Below are positions 50,675 through 59,134 of a DNA stretch of 64,000 nt, one piece after another; positions within the stretch are counted from its first letter, which is position 1, and the number at the start of each line of letters is the position of its first letter. The stretch lies in assembly GCA_002364215.1 (NCBI GenBank), contig DEXQ01000001.1:21599-85598 (forward strand). Direction: 5' to 3'. This DNA is from Aequorivita sp. UBA3180. Its GTDB lineage: Bacteria; Bacteroidota; Bacteroidia; Flavobacteriales; Flavobacteriaceae. The notes under the pieces are model-generated. The model made no database searches. It saw nothing but the letters and a program-made list of their open reading frames with translations, and had not been told where the DNA came from. A program made the position numbers and the translations under genes.

Positions 50675-51790
50675 TCAGTTTTCGATGGGAATTTTAATCA
50701 AAGTTTCTACACCCGAACCGTCCATTTTATTTCTTACTTCAAAAAAATAATTGTTGCCATAAAGGTTTTCTAAACGATCGTTAATATTAGCCAATCCCAT
50801 ACCTCGTTTTAGCAATAGTTTATGGCCCACTTCAACGGGGGCACCATTATTTTCAACCTTTATTATTAAGGTTTTTCCTTCTGCATAAATATTTACGCGA
50901 ATCTCCAAATCGGTATGGTTAAAATCATAACCGTGTTTTATGGAATTCTCGAGAATGGGCTGTAACAATAGCGCCGGCACCATTTTGTGGAGCAATGATT
51001 CATCTATCTCCGTAGTTATTTTTAAATGATCGGAAAACCGAACTTTAATAATATTTAGATAAAATTCCAATATACGGAGTTCCTTTTCCAGCGGAATTCG
51101 GTTGCTGTCGTTGTCATAAAGTATTTCCCTTAAAAAATCGCTCAAATCTGCGATTGTATCTTTGGCTTTACTGGCATCAATATCGGTTAGTACGGAAATT
51201 GAATTCAATGTGTTAAAAAGAAAATGCGGCTGTAACTGCGAAGAGAGCATTTTCATACGGGTGCTTACCAATTGCGCTTCCAATTTGCCTTGCTTTTTTT
51301 CAGCTTTTTTCACCTCTTTTACATAATAGTAGGTATAGATTATAAAAACCATGGCGAAGTATATGAGGAAATTTAGGTCTATTACGTACATAAATCTAAA
51401 GATGCTACTCTCAAAATCATATTCGGCAAAACTTACGCGTCCTAGCATAATGTAATAAAGGTCAACTACCAGCCGTATTACGATCCCTATCAACAACGAA
51501 AATAAAATGTGGGTGGAAATGATTTTGGTCCACGAGTAATTTTTCCGAAGAAACCGTTTGGTACTTATGGCGATCAACGTCATAAAACTCACCACGATTA
51601 TATAGTCAAAAAGCAGATTGTCCAGTAAGAAACGTGACCAGGAGAAACTTTTCATTGACTCCATTCCAAAAACCTGCATGTATGCCGTCTTGGCAATCAA
51701 AACCAAATCAAACAACAAATAAAACCCTGCTAAAAGAAGCACTAATTTTAGGTCTATATATTTCTTCTTTATATTGTAATTTTTTTTCAT
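50675..51790 (-). CDS. LytS-type sensor histidine kinase
   Basis: The protein has 371 residues with four membrane helices (about 15-33, 48-68, 85-110, 130-155), a short coiled linker (KEVKKAEKKQGKLEAQLVS), the His_kinase domain with the phospho-acceptor motif QLQPHFLFNTLNSI (His near residue 197) and a GHKL ATPase domain with PALLLQPILENSIKHG and GMGLANINDRL. No extracellular sensor domain is seen. It overlaps the response regulator gene by four bases and is its partner. Confidence 0.9.
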   Translation of the reverse strand: MKKNYNIKKKYIDLKLVLLLAGFYLLFDLVLIAKTAYMQVFGMESMKSFSWSRFLLDNLLFDYIIVVSFMTLIAISTKRFLRKNYSWTKIISTHILFSLLIGIVIRLVVDLYYIMLGRVSFAEYDFESSIFRFMYVIDLNFLIYFAMVFIIYTYYYVKEVKKAEKKQGKLEAQLVSTRMKMLSSQLQPHFLFNTLNSISVLTDIDASKAKDTIADLSDFLREILYDNDSNRIPLEKELRILEFYLNIIKVRFSDHLKITTEIDESLLHKMVPALLLQPILENSIKHGYDFNHTDLEIRVNIYAEGKTLIIKVENNGAPVEVGHKLLLKRGMGLANINDRLENLYGNNYFFEVRNKMDGSGVETLIKIPIEN

Positions 51791-52554
51791 ATTCCTACTT
51801 TTTCCAGAAAGTCTTTTTTATAGGACTTGCTGATGCGCAAAAGGGTATTGTCATGCATTCGGGCATCAATTTCAGAAAATTCTGAATGTACTATTTCTTT
51901 CACATGCTGTAGATTTACGATGCTCGATCTATGAACTCTAATAAATTTATTACTGTCCAAAGATTCGCATAGATTGTTTAAAGTTTCTCGGAGAACGTAT
52001 TTTTTATCTTCAACAAATATCTCTGCATAACTGCCGGAAGCCGTAATATACATTATGTCAACAGGATTAATGAGTATGGTTTTGTTTCCCTGTTTTATGG
52101 GCAGTTTATTCAGCGCAGCGGTTTTTTGTGATTTACTTTTGTATAAATTGAAAAGCTCAATAATGCGTTTCTCAAAATTTTCATCGGCTTCATTTGCTGA
52201 AATTTTCCTTACTTTTTCGATTGTTCTAAAGAAACGCTCGTCCTTAAAGGGTTTCAGCAGAAAATCGAAGGCATCCACATCAAAGGCTTTGAGCGCGTAA
52301 TTGTCATAAGCTGTAACAAAAATAACGATGGGTTTTGGCGATAGGGTTATTTTTTTCAACACTTCAAAACCGTTCATATCCTTCATATTAATATCCAAAA
52401 AAATGAGGTCGGGGCGTTTTTGGTCTATATCGAGAATGGCGCTTTTTCCGTTGGAACATTCGCCCAAAACTTCCACATCTGGCACTTGCCGTAGCAGGTA
52501 GAGCACCCTTTTTCGGGCGAGCTCTTCATCATCTATTACAAGTGCTTTTATCAT
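51787..52554 (-). CDS. LytTR-family response regulator
   Basis: The protein has 255 residues. The receiver domain has the acidic pair at MIKALVIDDEELARKR, phospho-acceptor Asp in PDLIFLDINMKD (near residue 54), and VTAYDNYALKAFDVDAFDFLLKPF. The C-terminal LytTR DNA-binding domain spans about residues 150-255 (MYITASGSYAEIFVEDKKYVL and RVHRSSIVNLQHVKEI). It is the partner of the LytS-type kinase; target genes cannot be told from sequence. Confidence 0.92.
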   Translation of the reverse strand: MIKALVIDDEELARKRVLYLLRQVPDVEVLGECSNGKSAILDIDQKRPDLIFLDINMKDMNGFEVLKKITLSPKPIVIFVTAYDNYALKAFDVDAFDFLLKPFKDERFFRTIEKVRKISANEADENFEKRIIELFNLYKSKSQKTAALNKLPIKQGNKTILINPVDIMYITASGSYAEIFVEDKKYVLRETLNNLCESLDSNKFIRVHRSSIVNLQHVKEIVHSEFSEIDARMHDNTLLRISKSYKKDFLEKVGI

Positions 52555-52664
52555 TAAATTTCTATTTATTGATTGTTATAAAGGAGTGCTTTGTAACGTA
52601 AAGATATTCAAATTCAATCGCCCAATTGTGTTCCTATTAAAATTTAGAATCCAATCAACCTATA

Positions 52665-52702
52665 AAAAGACCATCAGTACAATTGTTCCCTGACGGTCTT
52701 TT
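52665..52702 (-). terminator. Terminator of the 52726 gene
   Basis: AAAAGACCATCAG/CTGACGGTCTTTT pairs over 13 positions with one mismatch and a 12-base loop; T runs follow on both strands. It sits 24 bases after the stop of the minus-strand gene. Confidence 0.8.
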
Positions 52703-52725
52703 CATAAATTGCAAACCACAATCTT

Positions 52726-53277
52726 TCAATTAACGGCAACCCCAACCCCACTATCTCTGGCGTCTATTTTTAGGTTCTGTTTGTCCTTTCCGTTTTCAAG
52801 TTTGATTTTATAGGTGGCATTGGCCAAGATTTCGCCTTTGGTGCGGGCAGTATATTTTGCTTTGGTCAAGGTGTAACCTTTATAATCTTGGTACACATCG
52901 TTGCGAATCTCCGCAGGCAAGAGTACATTTTTAAACTGCTGACGGGTTTCCAGCAGATTGCCCTTTTTGTCAAAATCTGCCTCTAAGGACCCATTAGTAC
53001 TTTTAAACGTCACTAAATAGGAGTGATATTCTTTGTTTGCGGTGTGGTTAATAAAGCTTTGAATATCAAAATTAGCTTTCATAAACCCAATAGGATCTCG
53101 TGCAAACTGGCGGGACTGACTTTCTTTAATATTATAAATATAATTGTCACCGTCCTGTGTAACTGTTACATTTAACGGTGCGTAAAACAATCTTGCCTCG
53201 TCTAGAACTGTAACCTCTTGGGCACTGATTACCGCTGCGGTCAAACTTAACATAATGGAAATAATTAGCGTTTTCAT
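52726..53277 (-). CDS. Secreted protein of unknown function
   Basis: The protein has 183 residues with a signal peptide (residues 1-19, ending VISAQ). The mature part contains two repeated-looking beta-rich segments (VTVTQDGDNYIYNIKESQ and NATYKIKLENGKDKQNLKI) and a central FKSTNGSLEADFDKKGNLLETRQQFKN, reminiscent of the PepSY/BamE-like folds of small periplasmic proteins. I cannot assign a family. It is flanked by a terminator and is probably monocistronic. Confidence 0.65.
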   Translation of the reverse strand: MKTLIISIMLSLTAAVISAQEVTVLDEARLFYAPLNVTVTQDGDNYIYNIKESQSRQFARDPIGFMKANFDIQSFINHTANKEYHSYLVTFKSTNGSLEADFDKKGNLLETRQQFKNVLLPAEIRNDVYQDYKGYTLTKAKYTARTKGEILANATYKIKLENGKDKQNLKIDARDSGVGVAVN

Positions 53278-53667
53278 AACTGATAATTTTTCGGATTAAT
53301 AACTTGTTTTTAAAACTCGTAAACACTGATCAGGTATTTTTACAGACACTAAATTAAAGGAAGAAACCACTCGATAGGCTTAAATGATGTGAACGTCAAA
53401 ATTTAAGGTTTAAAACTACGGAATTATGAAGTGAAGAAAATTAACGCCACAAAAATTATAGGCAAATAGACTGAATACCAATGAATTATTCAGCCTTTTT
53501 CATTATACGAATTAGAAAAAAGATTTATAAAAGAAATTTTAAGAAAAGTTGAATTGTCTCCCCCGAGCCTTTCGGCAAGCTCAAGATAAACTCAAGTCGA
53601 GGGGCTATTGGAAGCGTGATATCATTTTGAGAACAGGTCTCGACTGCGCTCGACCTGACATATAAAT
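53278..53667. other. Intergenic region holding two different repeats
   Basis: No gene is supported in these 390 bases. The upstream part is A+T-rich promoter territory of the 52726 gene. The downstream part contains an imperfect hairpin repeat (53560-53604, CCCCCGAG...CGAGGGG enclosing CCTTTCGGCAAGCTCAAGAT) and a family A palindrome (53635-53660) directly beside the obgE stop codon. Confidence 0.75.
53635..53660. repeat. Family A palindrome next to obgE
   Basis: AGGTCTCGACTGCGCTCGAC followed by CTGACA is the clearest single family A copy. It lies eight bases beyond the stop codon of obgE. Confidence 0.88.
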
Positions 53668-54666
53668 TTAATTCAACATCTTCCAAAGCTTATCCTTAAG
53701 TTCTGTCAAACCTTGTTGTGCAACAGAAGAAATAAAGAGATACGGAATGCCTTTAAACTGTTTGTCGAGAATCTTTTTCATTTCTGCTTTCAGTTCATCG
53801 TCCAGCATGTCGCTTTTGCTGATGGCTACCAATCGTTCCTTATCCAAAAGTTGTGGATTGTAACGGCGCAATTCGTCCACCAAAATATCGTACTGTTCCT
53901 TAATGTCCGGGGCATCTGCGGGAACTAAAAACAGCAAAGTAGAGTTTCGTTCAATATGCCGAAGAAAACGATGGCCGATTCCCTTGCCTTCAGCGGCACC
54001 CTCTATAATTCCTGGAATATCGGCAACCACGAAGGTTTTGAAATCACGGTATTCCACAATACCCAAGTTGGGTTTTAGAGTGGTGAATTCGTAATTGGCA
54101 ATCTTAGGTTTGGCCGCTGTAATTACAGATAATAAAGTAGATTTACCTGCATTCGGGAAACCTACCAAACCTACATCGGCGAGGATTTTAAGCTCGAGGA
54201 TAATATCTACCTCTTCACCATCCTCCCCGGGTTGCGAGTAGCGTGGGGTTTGGTTGGTTGCAGTTTTAAAATGGGCATTTCCGAGTCCGCCGCGACCACC
54301 TTTGGCAACTACTTTTTCTTCTCCATCTTCAGTAAGCTCAAAAAGTATTTCCTCGGTTTCCTTATCGCGAATAACTGTTCCCAGTGGCACTTCAATATAA
54401 ACATCGGCTCCGTCAGCGCCCGTACTTGTCTGTTTGCTGCCATGCTCTCCGTGCTCTGCTTTAAAGTGCCTTTTAAATTTTAAATGATAGAGTGTCCAAA
54501 GGTTTTTGTTGGCTTTTACAATTACATGTCCGCCACGACCACCATCACCGCCATCGGGCCCGCCTTTGGGAATATACTTTTCCCGCCGCATATGCTTGCT
54601 GCCCTGCCCTCCCTTTCCGGAAGTAACGTGTACCTTTACGTAATCTACAAAATTGCCTTCAGTCAT
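53668..54666 (-). CDS. obgE: Obg/CgtA family ribosome-associated GTPase
   Basis: The protein has 332 residues. The Gly-rich Obg fold (VTSGKGGQGSKHMRRE, GGPDGGDGGRGGHV, GGRGGLGNAHF) is followed by the G domain from about residue 158: G1 GFPNAGKSTLL, G2 NYEFTTLKPNLG, G3 VADIPGIIEGAA. The G4 motif is SKSD where NKxD is canonical, which weakens but does not abolish guanine recognition. It acts in 50S assembly. It precedes or follows adk on the same strand, 67 bases apart, with a family B repeat between them. Confidence 0.95.
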   Translation of the reverse strand: MTEGNFVDYVKVHVTSGKGGQGSKHMRREKYIPKGGPDGGDGGRGGHVIVKANKNLWTLYHLKFKRHFKAEHGEHGSKQTSTGADGADVYIEVPLGTVIRDKETEEILFELTEDGEEKVVAKGGRGGLGNAHFKTATNQTPRYSQPGEDGEEVDIILELKILADVGLVGFPNAGKSTLLSVITAAKPKIANYEFTTLKPNLGIVEYRDFKTFVVADIPGIIEGAAEGKGIGHRFLRHIERNSTLLFLVPADAPDIKEQYDILVDELRRYNPQLLDKERLVAISKSDMLDDELKAEMKKILDKQFKGIPYLFISSVAQQGLTELKDKLWKMLN

Positions 54667-54702
54667 TGAAAAAGTTATAAAGTTATTGGTTAAGAGTTAT
54701 TT

Positions 54703-54735
54703 GTCCCTCCCCTTTGGGAAGGTTAGGTGGGGACT
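54703..54735. repeat. Family B repeat between obgE and adk
   Basis: GTCCCTCCCCTTTGGGAAGG followed by TTAGGTGGGGACT is a C-rich/G-rich hairpin of the same type as those in trpG and trpF. It runs into the stop codon of adk, whose TAG begins at its edge. Confidence 0.85.
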
Positions 54736-55306
54736 ACAGCCCGTCTATAACCTTACTTAAACGTTCCGTAATTTCTTCAATACTTCCCACACCATCAACA
54801 CCGTAATATTTGTTCTGTTTTTCGTAATAACTTTTCAAAATAGCAGTTTCGTTATAATAAACCTTAATACGGTTTCTTATGATACTCTCATCAGCATCAT
54901 CTGCTCTCCCGCTGGTTTTACCGCGTTCAAGTAAACGTTTTACTAAAACCTCATCATCCACTTCCAAAGCTACCATAGCGTCTATCTGGGTATCCTTATC
55001 ATCCATTAAGTGCCCTAGCGCTTCGGCCTGCGCTTCCGTTCTCGGGAAACCGTCAAAAATAAAACCATTGGCATCGCAATTTTTATCCACTTCGTTACTC
55101 AGCATGTCGATAGTAATCTCGTCCGGAACCAGCTTTCCTTTCTCCATAAAGGATTTGGCAAGCTTGCCCAAATCGGTTTCATTTTTAATGTTGTATCTAA
55201 AAACATCACCGGTAGAAATATGCACCAAATTGTACTTTTCTTTTAAAAAATTGGCTTGCGTTCCTTTTCCTGCGCCGGGAGGGCCGAACAAAATAATATT
55301 AGTCAT
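54734..55306 (-). CDS. adk: Adenylate kinase
   Basis: Interconverts AMP, ADP and ATP. The protein has 190 residues, the short form with a minimal LID (GKTSGRADDADESIIRNRIK). The P-loop is FGPPGAGKGTQANFL (residues 6-20), with the AMP site around GFPRTEAQAEAL (near residue 84). A TAAATTTG promoter element at 55339-55346 precedes it, and obgE follows, so both are probably transcribed together. Confidence 0.95.
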   Translation of the reverse strand: MTNIILFGPPGAGKGTQANFLKEKYNLVHISTGDVFRYNIKNETDLGKLAKSFMEKGKLVPDEITIDMLSNEVDKNCDANGFIFDGFPRTEAQAEALGHLMDDKDTQIDAMVALEVDDEVLVKRLLERGKTSGRADDADESIIRNRIKVYYNETAILKSYYEKQNKYYGVDGVGSIEEITERLSKVIDGL

Positions 55307-55429
55307 GGGTTTGATTTAATGAATAAAAAACGAAGATGCAAATTTACGAAAATATAATTGGGGATTGGTAAATTCGGGATGCGTTAATTAGTAAATTCGG
55401 GCATAGTTGGACTGTTTTTGGAAATTTAT

Positions 55430-55744
55430 TCAAATAACTACCCCAACGGCTTTATAAAGAAAGTTTACCAGGGCATTCCAAAGCTTTTCCAGCGTAACCA
55501 TCAAAATTCCTTTCAATGTATTTACAAAGTTGAGCGCCATAGCTTCCAACCCATCTAAAAAAAACTCACGAAGATCTTCGTCTATATCGCCATTGGCTAT
55601 GCCTTTTTGAATAATCACGGTCTGTTTGGCGATGGCCTCCACTTGCCGTTCGCTGAACCCGCGCACTGTGGAAATATCCTTCTCTAAGATACCAGAGGCT
55701 ATATCTTTTATACTTGTAATAATTGTAGATACATCGGTTGCCAT
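55430..55744 (-). CDS. Small alpha-helical protein, sheath operon
   Basis: The protein has 104 residues and no signal peptide. The first part is amphipathic helical (IITSIKDIASGILEKDISTV, RGFSERQVEAIAKQTVII) and the last 30 residues are hydrophobic (FVNTLKGILMVTLEKLWNALVNFLYKAVG), suggesting membrane association. It is four bases downstream of the lipoprotein gene and is the last gene of the sheath-containing unit. I recognise no family. Confidence 0.65.
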   Translation of the reverse strand: MATDVSTIITSIKDIASGILEKDISTVRGFSERQVEAIAKQTVIIQKGIANGDIDEDLREFFLDGLEAMALNFVNTLKGILMVTLEKLWNALVNFLYKAVGVVI

Positions 55745-55748
55745 AATC

Positions 55749-56258
55749 TTATCTTTTTAAGAAACTTTCATAGGTAATTGCTTGGTCCAGAAAGATCTCA
55801 ACCTGTCCTTTAAATGCTTGTAATGCCAAAGGCCTTATACCATTTTCCCTATCGGTCTGTTTCATCTTTTTGAAAGTTTCAGCTATCTTTTCAAAAGCAA
55901 AGGCACTTGGGTATTCTCCCGAAATTGCGCTACTGCCCTTTGCCTGCAGCAGTTCGTTTATCTTGTCCAGCGCCACATTTTCGGGTACGGGTCGGGCTTT
56001 GGCCTGTAGTTTCAGCGACTCAAAAGCGCCGATTAAAACGTTATAAATAGGCTCGCGTACTTCAAAAGTTTCACTGCTTGTACCGCCATCCACTTCGGCA
56101 AAAAAACGCATTGCCAGATTACTGCTTTCGGTAACTTTTTCAACAATGGCCTGGTCATAGGCAGGAGCCAAAGTAGCCTGGCAACCTCCAAATAAGAGAA
56201 GTGCCAATAAGAGTTTTAAGGCAAAGAGTTTTTTGATGAAATAAGGCACTGCTATCAT
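55749..56258 (-). CDS. Lipoprotein of unknown function in the sheath operon
   Basis: The protein has 169 residues. A signal with lipobox-like LLFGGC (Cys at about residue 26) is followed by a helical domain (IVEKVTESSNLAMRFFAEVDGG, IYNVLIGAFESLKLQAKARP, AFAFEKIAETFKKMKQTDR). It is translated between the sheath gene (57 bases upstream) and the small helical protein (four bases downstream). A lipoprotein tied to a contractile sheath gene would anchor the structure to the envelope, but that is speculation. Confidence 0.65.
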   Translation of the reverse strand: MIAVPYFIKKLFALKLLLALLLFGGCQATLAPAYDQAIVEKVTESSNLAMRFFAEVDGGTSSETFEVREPIYNVLIGAFESLKLQAKARPVPENVALDKINELLQAKGSSAISGEYPSAFAFEKIAETFKKMKQTDRENGIRPLALQAFKGQVEIFLDQAITYESFLKR

Positions 56259-56315
56259 CTTGTATATGAATAAGTTGACACTAAAATAAGGAATTAAAAG
56301 CAGATTTATACCATC

Positions 56316-57881
56316 TTATGGTGAAACCCTTTGCTGCTGGGTAAAAGATATTACAATAAATTCTGCGGGTCTAGTTATGGCAACACCAATATTCACAATA
56401 AGTCGACCATCCGAGATATCTTGGGAAGTCATGGTAGTTCCCAAGCTGCAATTTACAAAATAGGCGTGGTTTGGAGTACTGCCCGCCAAGCCGCCCTGTC
56501 TCCAAAAACTGTTTAGGAAATTTTCAATCATTGAAGTAATTTGAGCCCAGGTATTGGCATCGTTGGGTTCAAAAACGAAACCTTTACAGGCTTTTTTACA
56601 GGATTGCTCAATGCAAATCATTGTTCTTCTCACGTTTATATAACGCCAATCATTGCTATTGGCATCCAGCGTTCTAGCTCCCCATACCAAAACTCCCATT
56701 CCGGGAAAGGTTCTAATAGCATTTATTGATTTCCCGCTTATATCTACATTTAAACCTTCTTGTTCAGCCTGGTCAATTTTTATGGGCAAAGTTGCTACTC
56801 CAGCTATTGAAACATTTGCGGCCGCTTTCCAAACACCCCTGCTATTATCAACCATTGTTATAACACCAGCCATGCCGCCACTGGCAGGCAATATATTTGC
56901 GAGTTTCAAAACAGTTGCAATAATATCTTTGTACAGAGGACTTATAACAAGTAGTATACGGTGCTTTTCACTTACTGATTGTGCATTTTCAGAACTATAA
57001 ATCGATTTTAGGAATTCTAAAGTTTTTTCTTCAGGCTTAGTAAGTGAATTGAATATAGTTGCCAACTTACTTATATCACCACCAAATAGATTAGTGAAAT
57101 TTAAATCCCGTTCCCCCATTATGGTTGTGCCTACAAAAGGGTAATAAGCCGCACCAAAATTCAAACCCGTGGTGCCTGTATGGTTTCTAAAGGCTTCAAT
57201 ATCCGCAGTATTTCCAAGTGGATTTTCTCTATTTCCGCCAATTATATCAAAAATGCTTATCGCGGTTTGCATTTCACTATTCTGTAGGAGCATGGCTTGC
57301 ATCAGGGTTCCATTTTCAGCAAGGGAAAGCAATGTGGCTTCAGGACAAATATACATAGTGACCCTCTCCTCTTGCTTCAATTTTTCCAAACCTTTCAACA
57401 AATCTGAAAGCTGAACATTTGGGTTCAGCAGCGGATTTCCCAACGGCAATGCTGCTCCCGAAGCTTTTGCATAACCGCCAACGGAAACTATATAGGCATA
57501 GTCTCCTCCATTTTGATAAAACAATTTTACGCTGTTGTACAAATAATAAATAGTAGAAGCATCGGGAAGTACGCTGTAGTAATCACTTCCTATTAAAAGG
57601 AAATCTCCATTACTGGGTTTGGAATTTTGCTTAACCAAATAATACTGCGGACTATATTGTTGAACAGGTTCCGATTCCTCGGGGAAGCCAAAGATTTGCT
57701 GAAATTCCAGAAAAGAAGTAATTTTAGTGGGCACAAAAGTACAGTCCTGCCCATTATGATTGGCTTGTGGGGTGTACCCAATAAAGGCAGGAATGGCAGT
57801 TTCCACCGGAGCTACCGAATTCGGAAAAGCAGAAGCCTCTTCAATATAAACTCCAGGGGTTTTGTAGGCCTTCTTGCTCAT
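56316..57881 (-). CDS. Contractile tail-sheath protein (eCIS/phage type), orphan
   Basis: The protein has 521 residues. The sheath N-terminus AYKTPGVYIEEASAFPNSVAPVETAIPAFIGYT is typical of Afp/PVC and phage sheath proteins. The C-terminal part GVLVWGARTLDANSNDWRYINVRRTMICIEQS, EPNDANTWAQITSMIENFLNSFWRQGGLAGSTP and NIGVAITRPAEFIVISF carries the conserved sheath core. No tube, baseplate, spike, AAA ATPase or tape-measure gene is nearby. It heads a unit with a lipoprotein and a small helical protein. It could be a relic or a standalone assembly. Confidence 0.9.
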   Translation of the reverse strand: MSKKAYKTPGVYIEEASAFPNSVAPVETAIPAFIGYTPQANHNGQDCTFVPTKITSFLEFQQIFGFPEESEPVQQYSPQYYLVKQNSKPSNGDFLLIGSDYYSVLPDASTIYYLYNSVKLFYQNGGDYAYIVSVGGYAKASGAALPLGNPLLNPNVQLSDLLKGLEKLKQEERVTMYICPEATLLSLAENGTLMQAMLLQNSEMQTAISIFDIIGGNRENPLGNTADIEAFRNHTGTTGLNFGAAYYPFVGTTIMGERDLNFTNLFGGDISKLATIFNSLTKPEEKTLEFLKSIYSSENAQSVSEKHRILLVISPLYKDIIATVLKLANILPASGGMAGVITMVDNSRGVWKAAANVSIAGVATLPIKIDQAEQEGLNVDISGKSINAIRTFPGMGVLVWGARTLDANSNDWRYINVRRTMICIEQSCKKACKGFVFEPNDANTWAQITSMIENFLNSFWRQGGLAGSTPNHAYFVNCSLGTTMTSQDISDGRLIVNIGVAITRPAEFIVISFTQQQRVSP

Positions 57882-57947
57882 TTTAAAAATATAATTGCGG
57901 CAATTCCATTTAAATAGCTGATACTAAGATAGTAAAATGACCGATAG

Positions 57948-57963
57948 TAGCTATTAATAGCTA
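57948..57963. repeat. Perfect A+T-rich palindrome
   Basis: TAGCTATTAATAGCTA is a perfect 16-bp palindrome between the sheath gene start and the acetyltransferase gene, overlapping the stop codon of the latter. It could be an operator for the sheath unit, since it lies 67 bases upstream of its start, or a simple terminator-like hairpin. Confidence 0.45.
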
Positions 57964-58505
57964 TTTTTATGATTTCTCAGCCATTCTTTTTTGCTCAGTG
58001 AGTAGAAATTATGAAAGGTTCCGTCATAGCTAAACTCATTCCGCTTTAGCAAACCCACTTTTTGTAATATGGTATTGGAAGCTTTATGTGCCACGTCGGC
58101 AATACCCACAATTTCTTCAAGATTTAATTCTTTAAAACCATGTTCCAAAGATGCAATTGCGGTTTCAGAGGCATAGCCTTTTCCCCAGTATTTCCTTAAA
58201 AATCTATAACCTAGGTCGTAATATTGGGTTTTGCCATTCACTACATCAGTAACGAACTTAAACCCACTCCATCCCACAAAATTATTGCTCTCCTTTTCCA
58301 CAACTGCCCATCTTCCTATTCCATAATCAAGATATTGCTGCTTTATAAAATCAATATATTTTTGAGCTTCAGCCAAAGTTACAATGGGCTTGTTTCCCAA
58401 ATATTTATGCACTTCTGGATCACTATCCATTGCGAACAGTCCATTTACGTCTTCATCCATCAAATCGCGCATAAATAGGCGTTCTGTTTCTAAATGGATT
58501 TTCAT
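57954..58505 (-). CDS. GNAT family N-acetyltransferase (RimJ/RimL-like)
   Basis: The protein has 183 residues. LETERLFMRDLMDEDVNGLF at the start and GYRFLRKYWGKGYASETAIASLEHGF (acetyl-CoA binding region, near residues 125-150) mark the acetyltransf_3 group. The acceptor may be a protein N-terminus or small molecule; not determined. It lies upstream of the sheath unit and is followed by a perfect palindrome. Confidence 0.85.
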   Translation of the reverse strand: MKIHLETERLFMRDLMDEDVNGLFAMDSDPEVHKYLGNKPIVTLAEAQKYIDFIKQQYLDYGIGRWAVVEKESNNFVGWSGFKFVTDVVNGKTQYYDLGYRFLRKYWGKGYASETAIASLEHGFKELNLEEIVGIADVAHKASNTILQKVGLLKRNEFSYDGTFHNFYSLSKKEWLRNHKNSY

Positions 58506-58581
58506 TCTGTATATATTAAAATAATTTGTTTCTAATCAATAAAATTACGAAACCCATTGAGATGAAGCTTAAAAGGAAAAA

Positions 58582-58610
58582 TAAAAAAGCATGCTATTTA
58601 GATAGCATGC
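58582..58610 (-). terminator. Terminator of the 58644 gene
   Basis: GCATGCTAT/ATAGCATGC is a perfect 9-bp stem with a 4-base loop; on the minus strand a T6 run follows. It lies 34 bases beyond the stop codon of the DUF6249-like gene. Confidence 0.85.
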
Positions 58611-58643
58611 CCTTCAGCTTAAAATAAAATTAGCCTTCTGAAC

Positions 58644-58994
58644 TTAATTTTCCCTATCCAAATTCTTTGTCAATGTAAACCCTACAAATAAGCCAATACC
58701 TGCCATTAAGAATATAGTTCCTGGGTAAGCCACTTCTTCTTCCACTCCCATATTGTAGTGCAAAAGGGAAGCGATAAAAATACCCACGCCAATTCCCATT
58801 AACAAAAGTGCCAAGTTTAGAACAAGCACTTTCCAAATAGGTGCAGCATGTGTTTTCCCTTTTACAAAAATACTGGCATCTGCCCCTTTTTCTATTAGCG
58901 CCATGCGCTCTTTATTACGTGTGGAATAATGCAGATAAAAGATTCCGAAGACGGCGCCTATAAACAGCGGCATAATAATAAATTCTACTCCCAT
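58644..58994 (-). CDS. DUF6249-like membrane protein
   Basis: The protein has 116 residues with an N-terminal hydrophobic helix (MGVEFIIMPLFIGAVFGIFYL), the conserved stretch YSTRNKERMALIEKGADASIF (near residues 23-43), and two further hydrophobic segments. The start at 58994 is chosen because an in-frame ATG 39 bases upstream coincides with the predicted transcription start. It is transcribed away from the ECF sigma gene from a promoter that mirrors the sigma gene promoter, so it is probably part of the same regulon. Confidence 0.75.
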   Translation of the reverse strand: MGVEFIIMPLFIGAVFGIFYLHYSTRNKERMALIEKGADASIFVKGKTHAAPIWKVLVLNLALLLMGIGVGIFIASLLHYNMGVEEEVAYPGTIFLMAGIGLFVGFTLTKNLDREN

Positions 58995-59040
58995 GATTGT
59001 TCGTTTTAAATTGATTGATTTTAATGCGTTCATAGGTTAT

Positions 59041-59066
59041 GACGACAACTTTTCTATTTAGGTTAC
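59041..59066 (-). promoter_or_regulatory. ECF-type promoter of the DUF6249-like gene
   Basis: The minus strand reads GTAACC (59066-59061), 14 bases, then GTCGTC (59046-59041). This fits the -35 GTAAC / -10 CGTC pattern of ECF sigma factors. The same arrangement is found on the plus strand at 59098-59123. Confidence 0.7.
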
Positions 59067-59097
59067 AGCCTTTACCGTTTATTTTTTTCAACTACCT

Positions 59098-59123
59098 GTA
59101 ACCTATGCTCTGTCCCCGTCGTC
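59098..59123 (+). promoter_or_regulatory. ECF-type promoter of the sigma factor gene
   Basis: GTAACC (59098-59103), 14 bases, GTCGTC (59118-59123), followed by ATATAAAAC and the ATG at 59135. Transcription starting 7-10 bases after the -10 box would leave a leader of only a few bases. Identical element and spacing lie on the opposite strand. Confidence 0.75.
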
Positions 59124-59134
59124 ATATAAAACAA

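Noticed and set aside
55430..58505. Prophage or eCIS island
   Set aside because: Only the sheath gene is phage-like; no integrase, tube, baseplate, spike, capsid or lysis gene is present, and neighbours are ordinary housekeeping genes.
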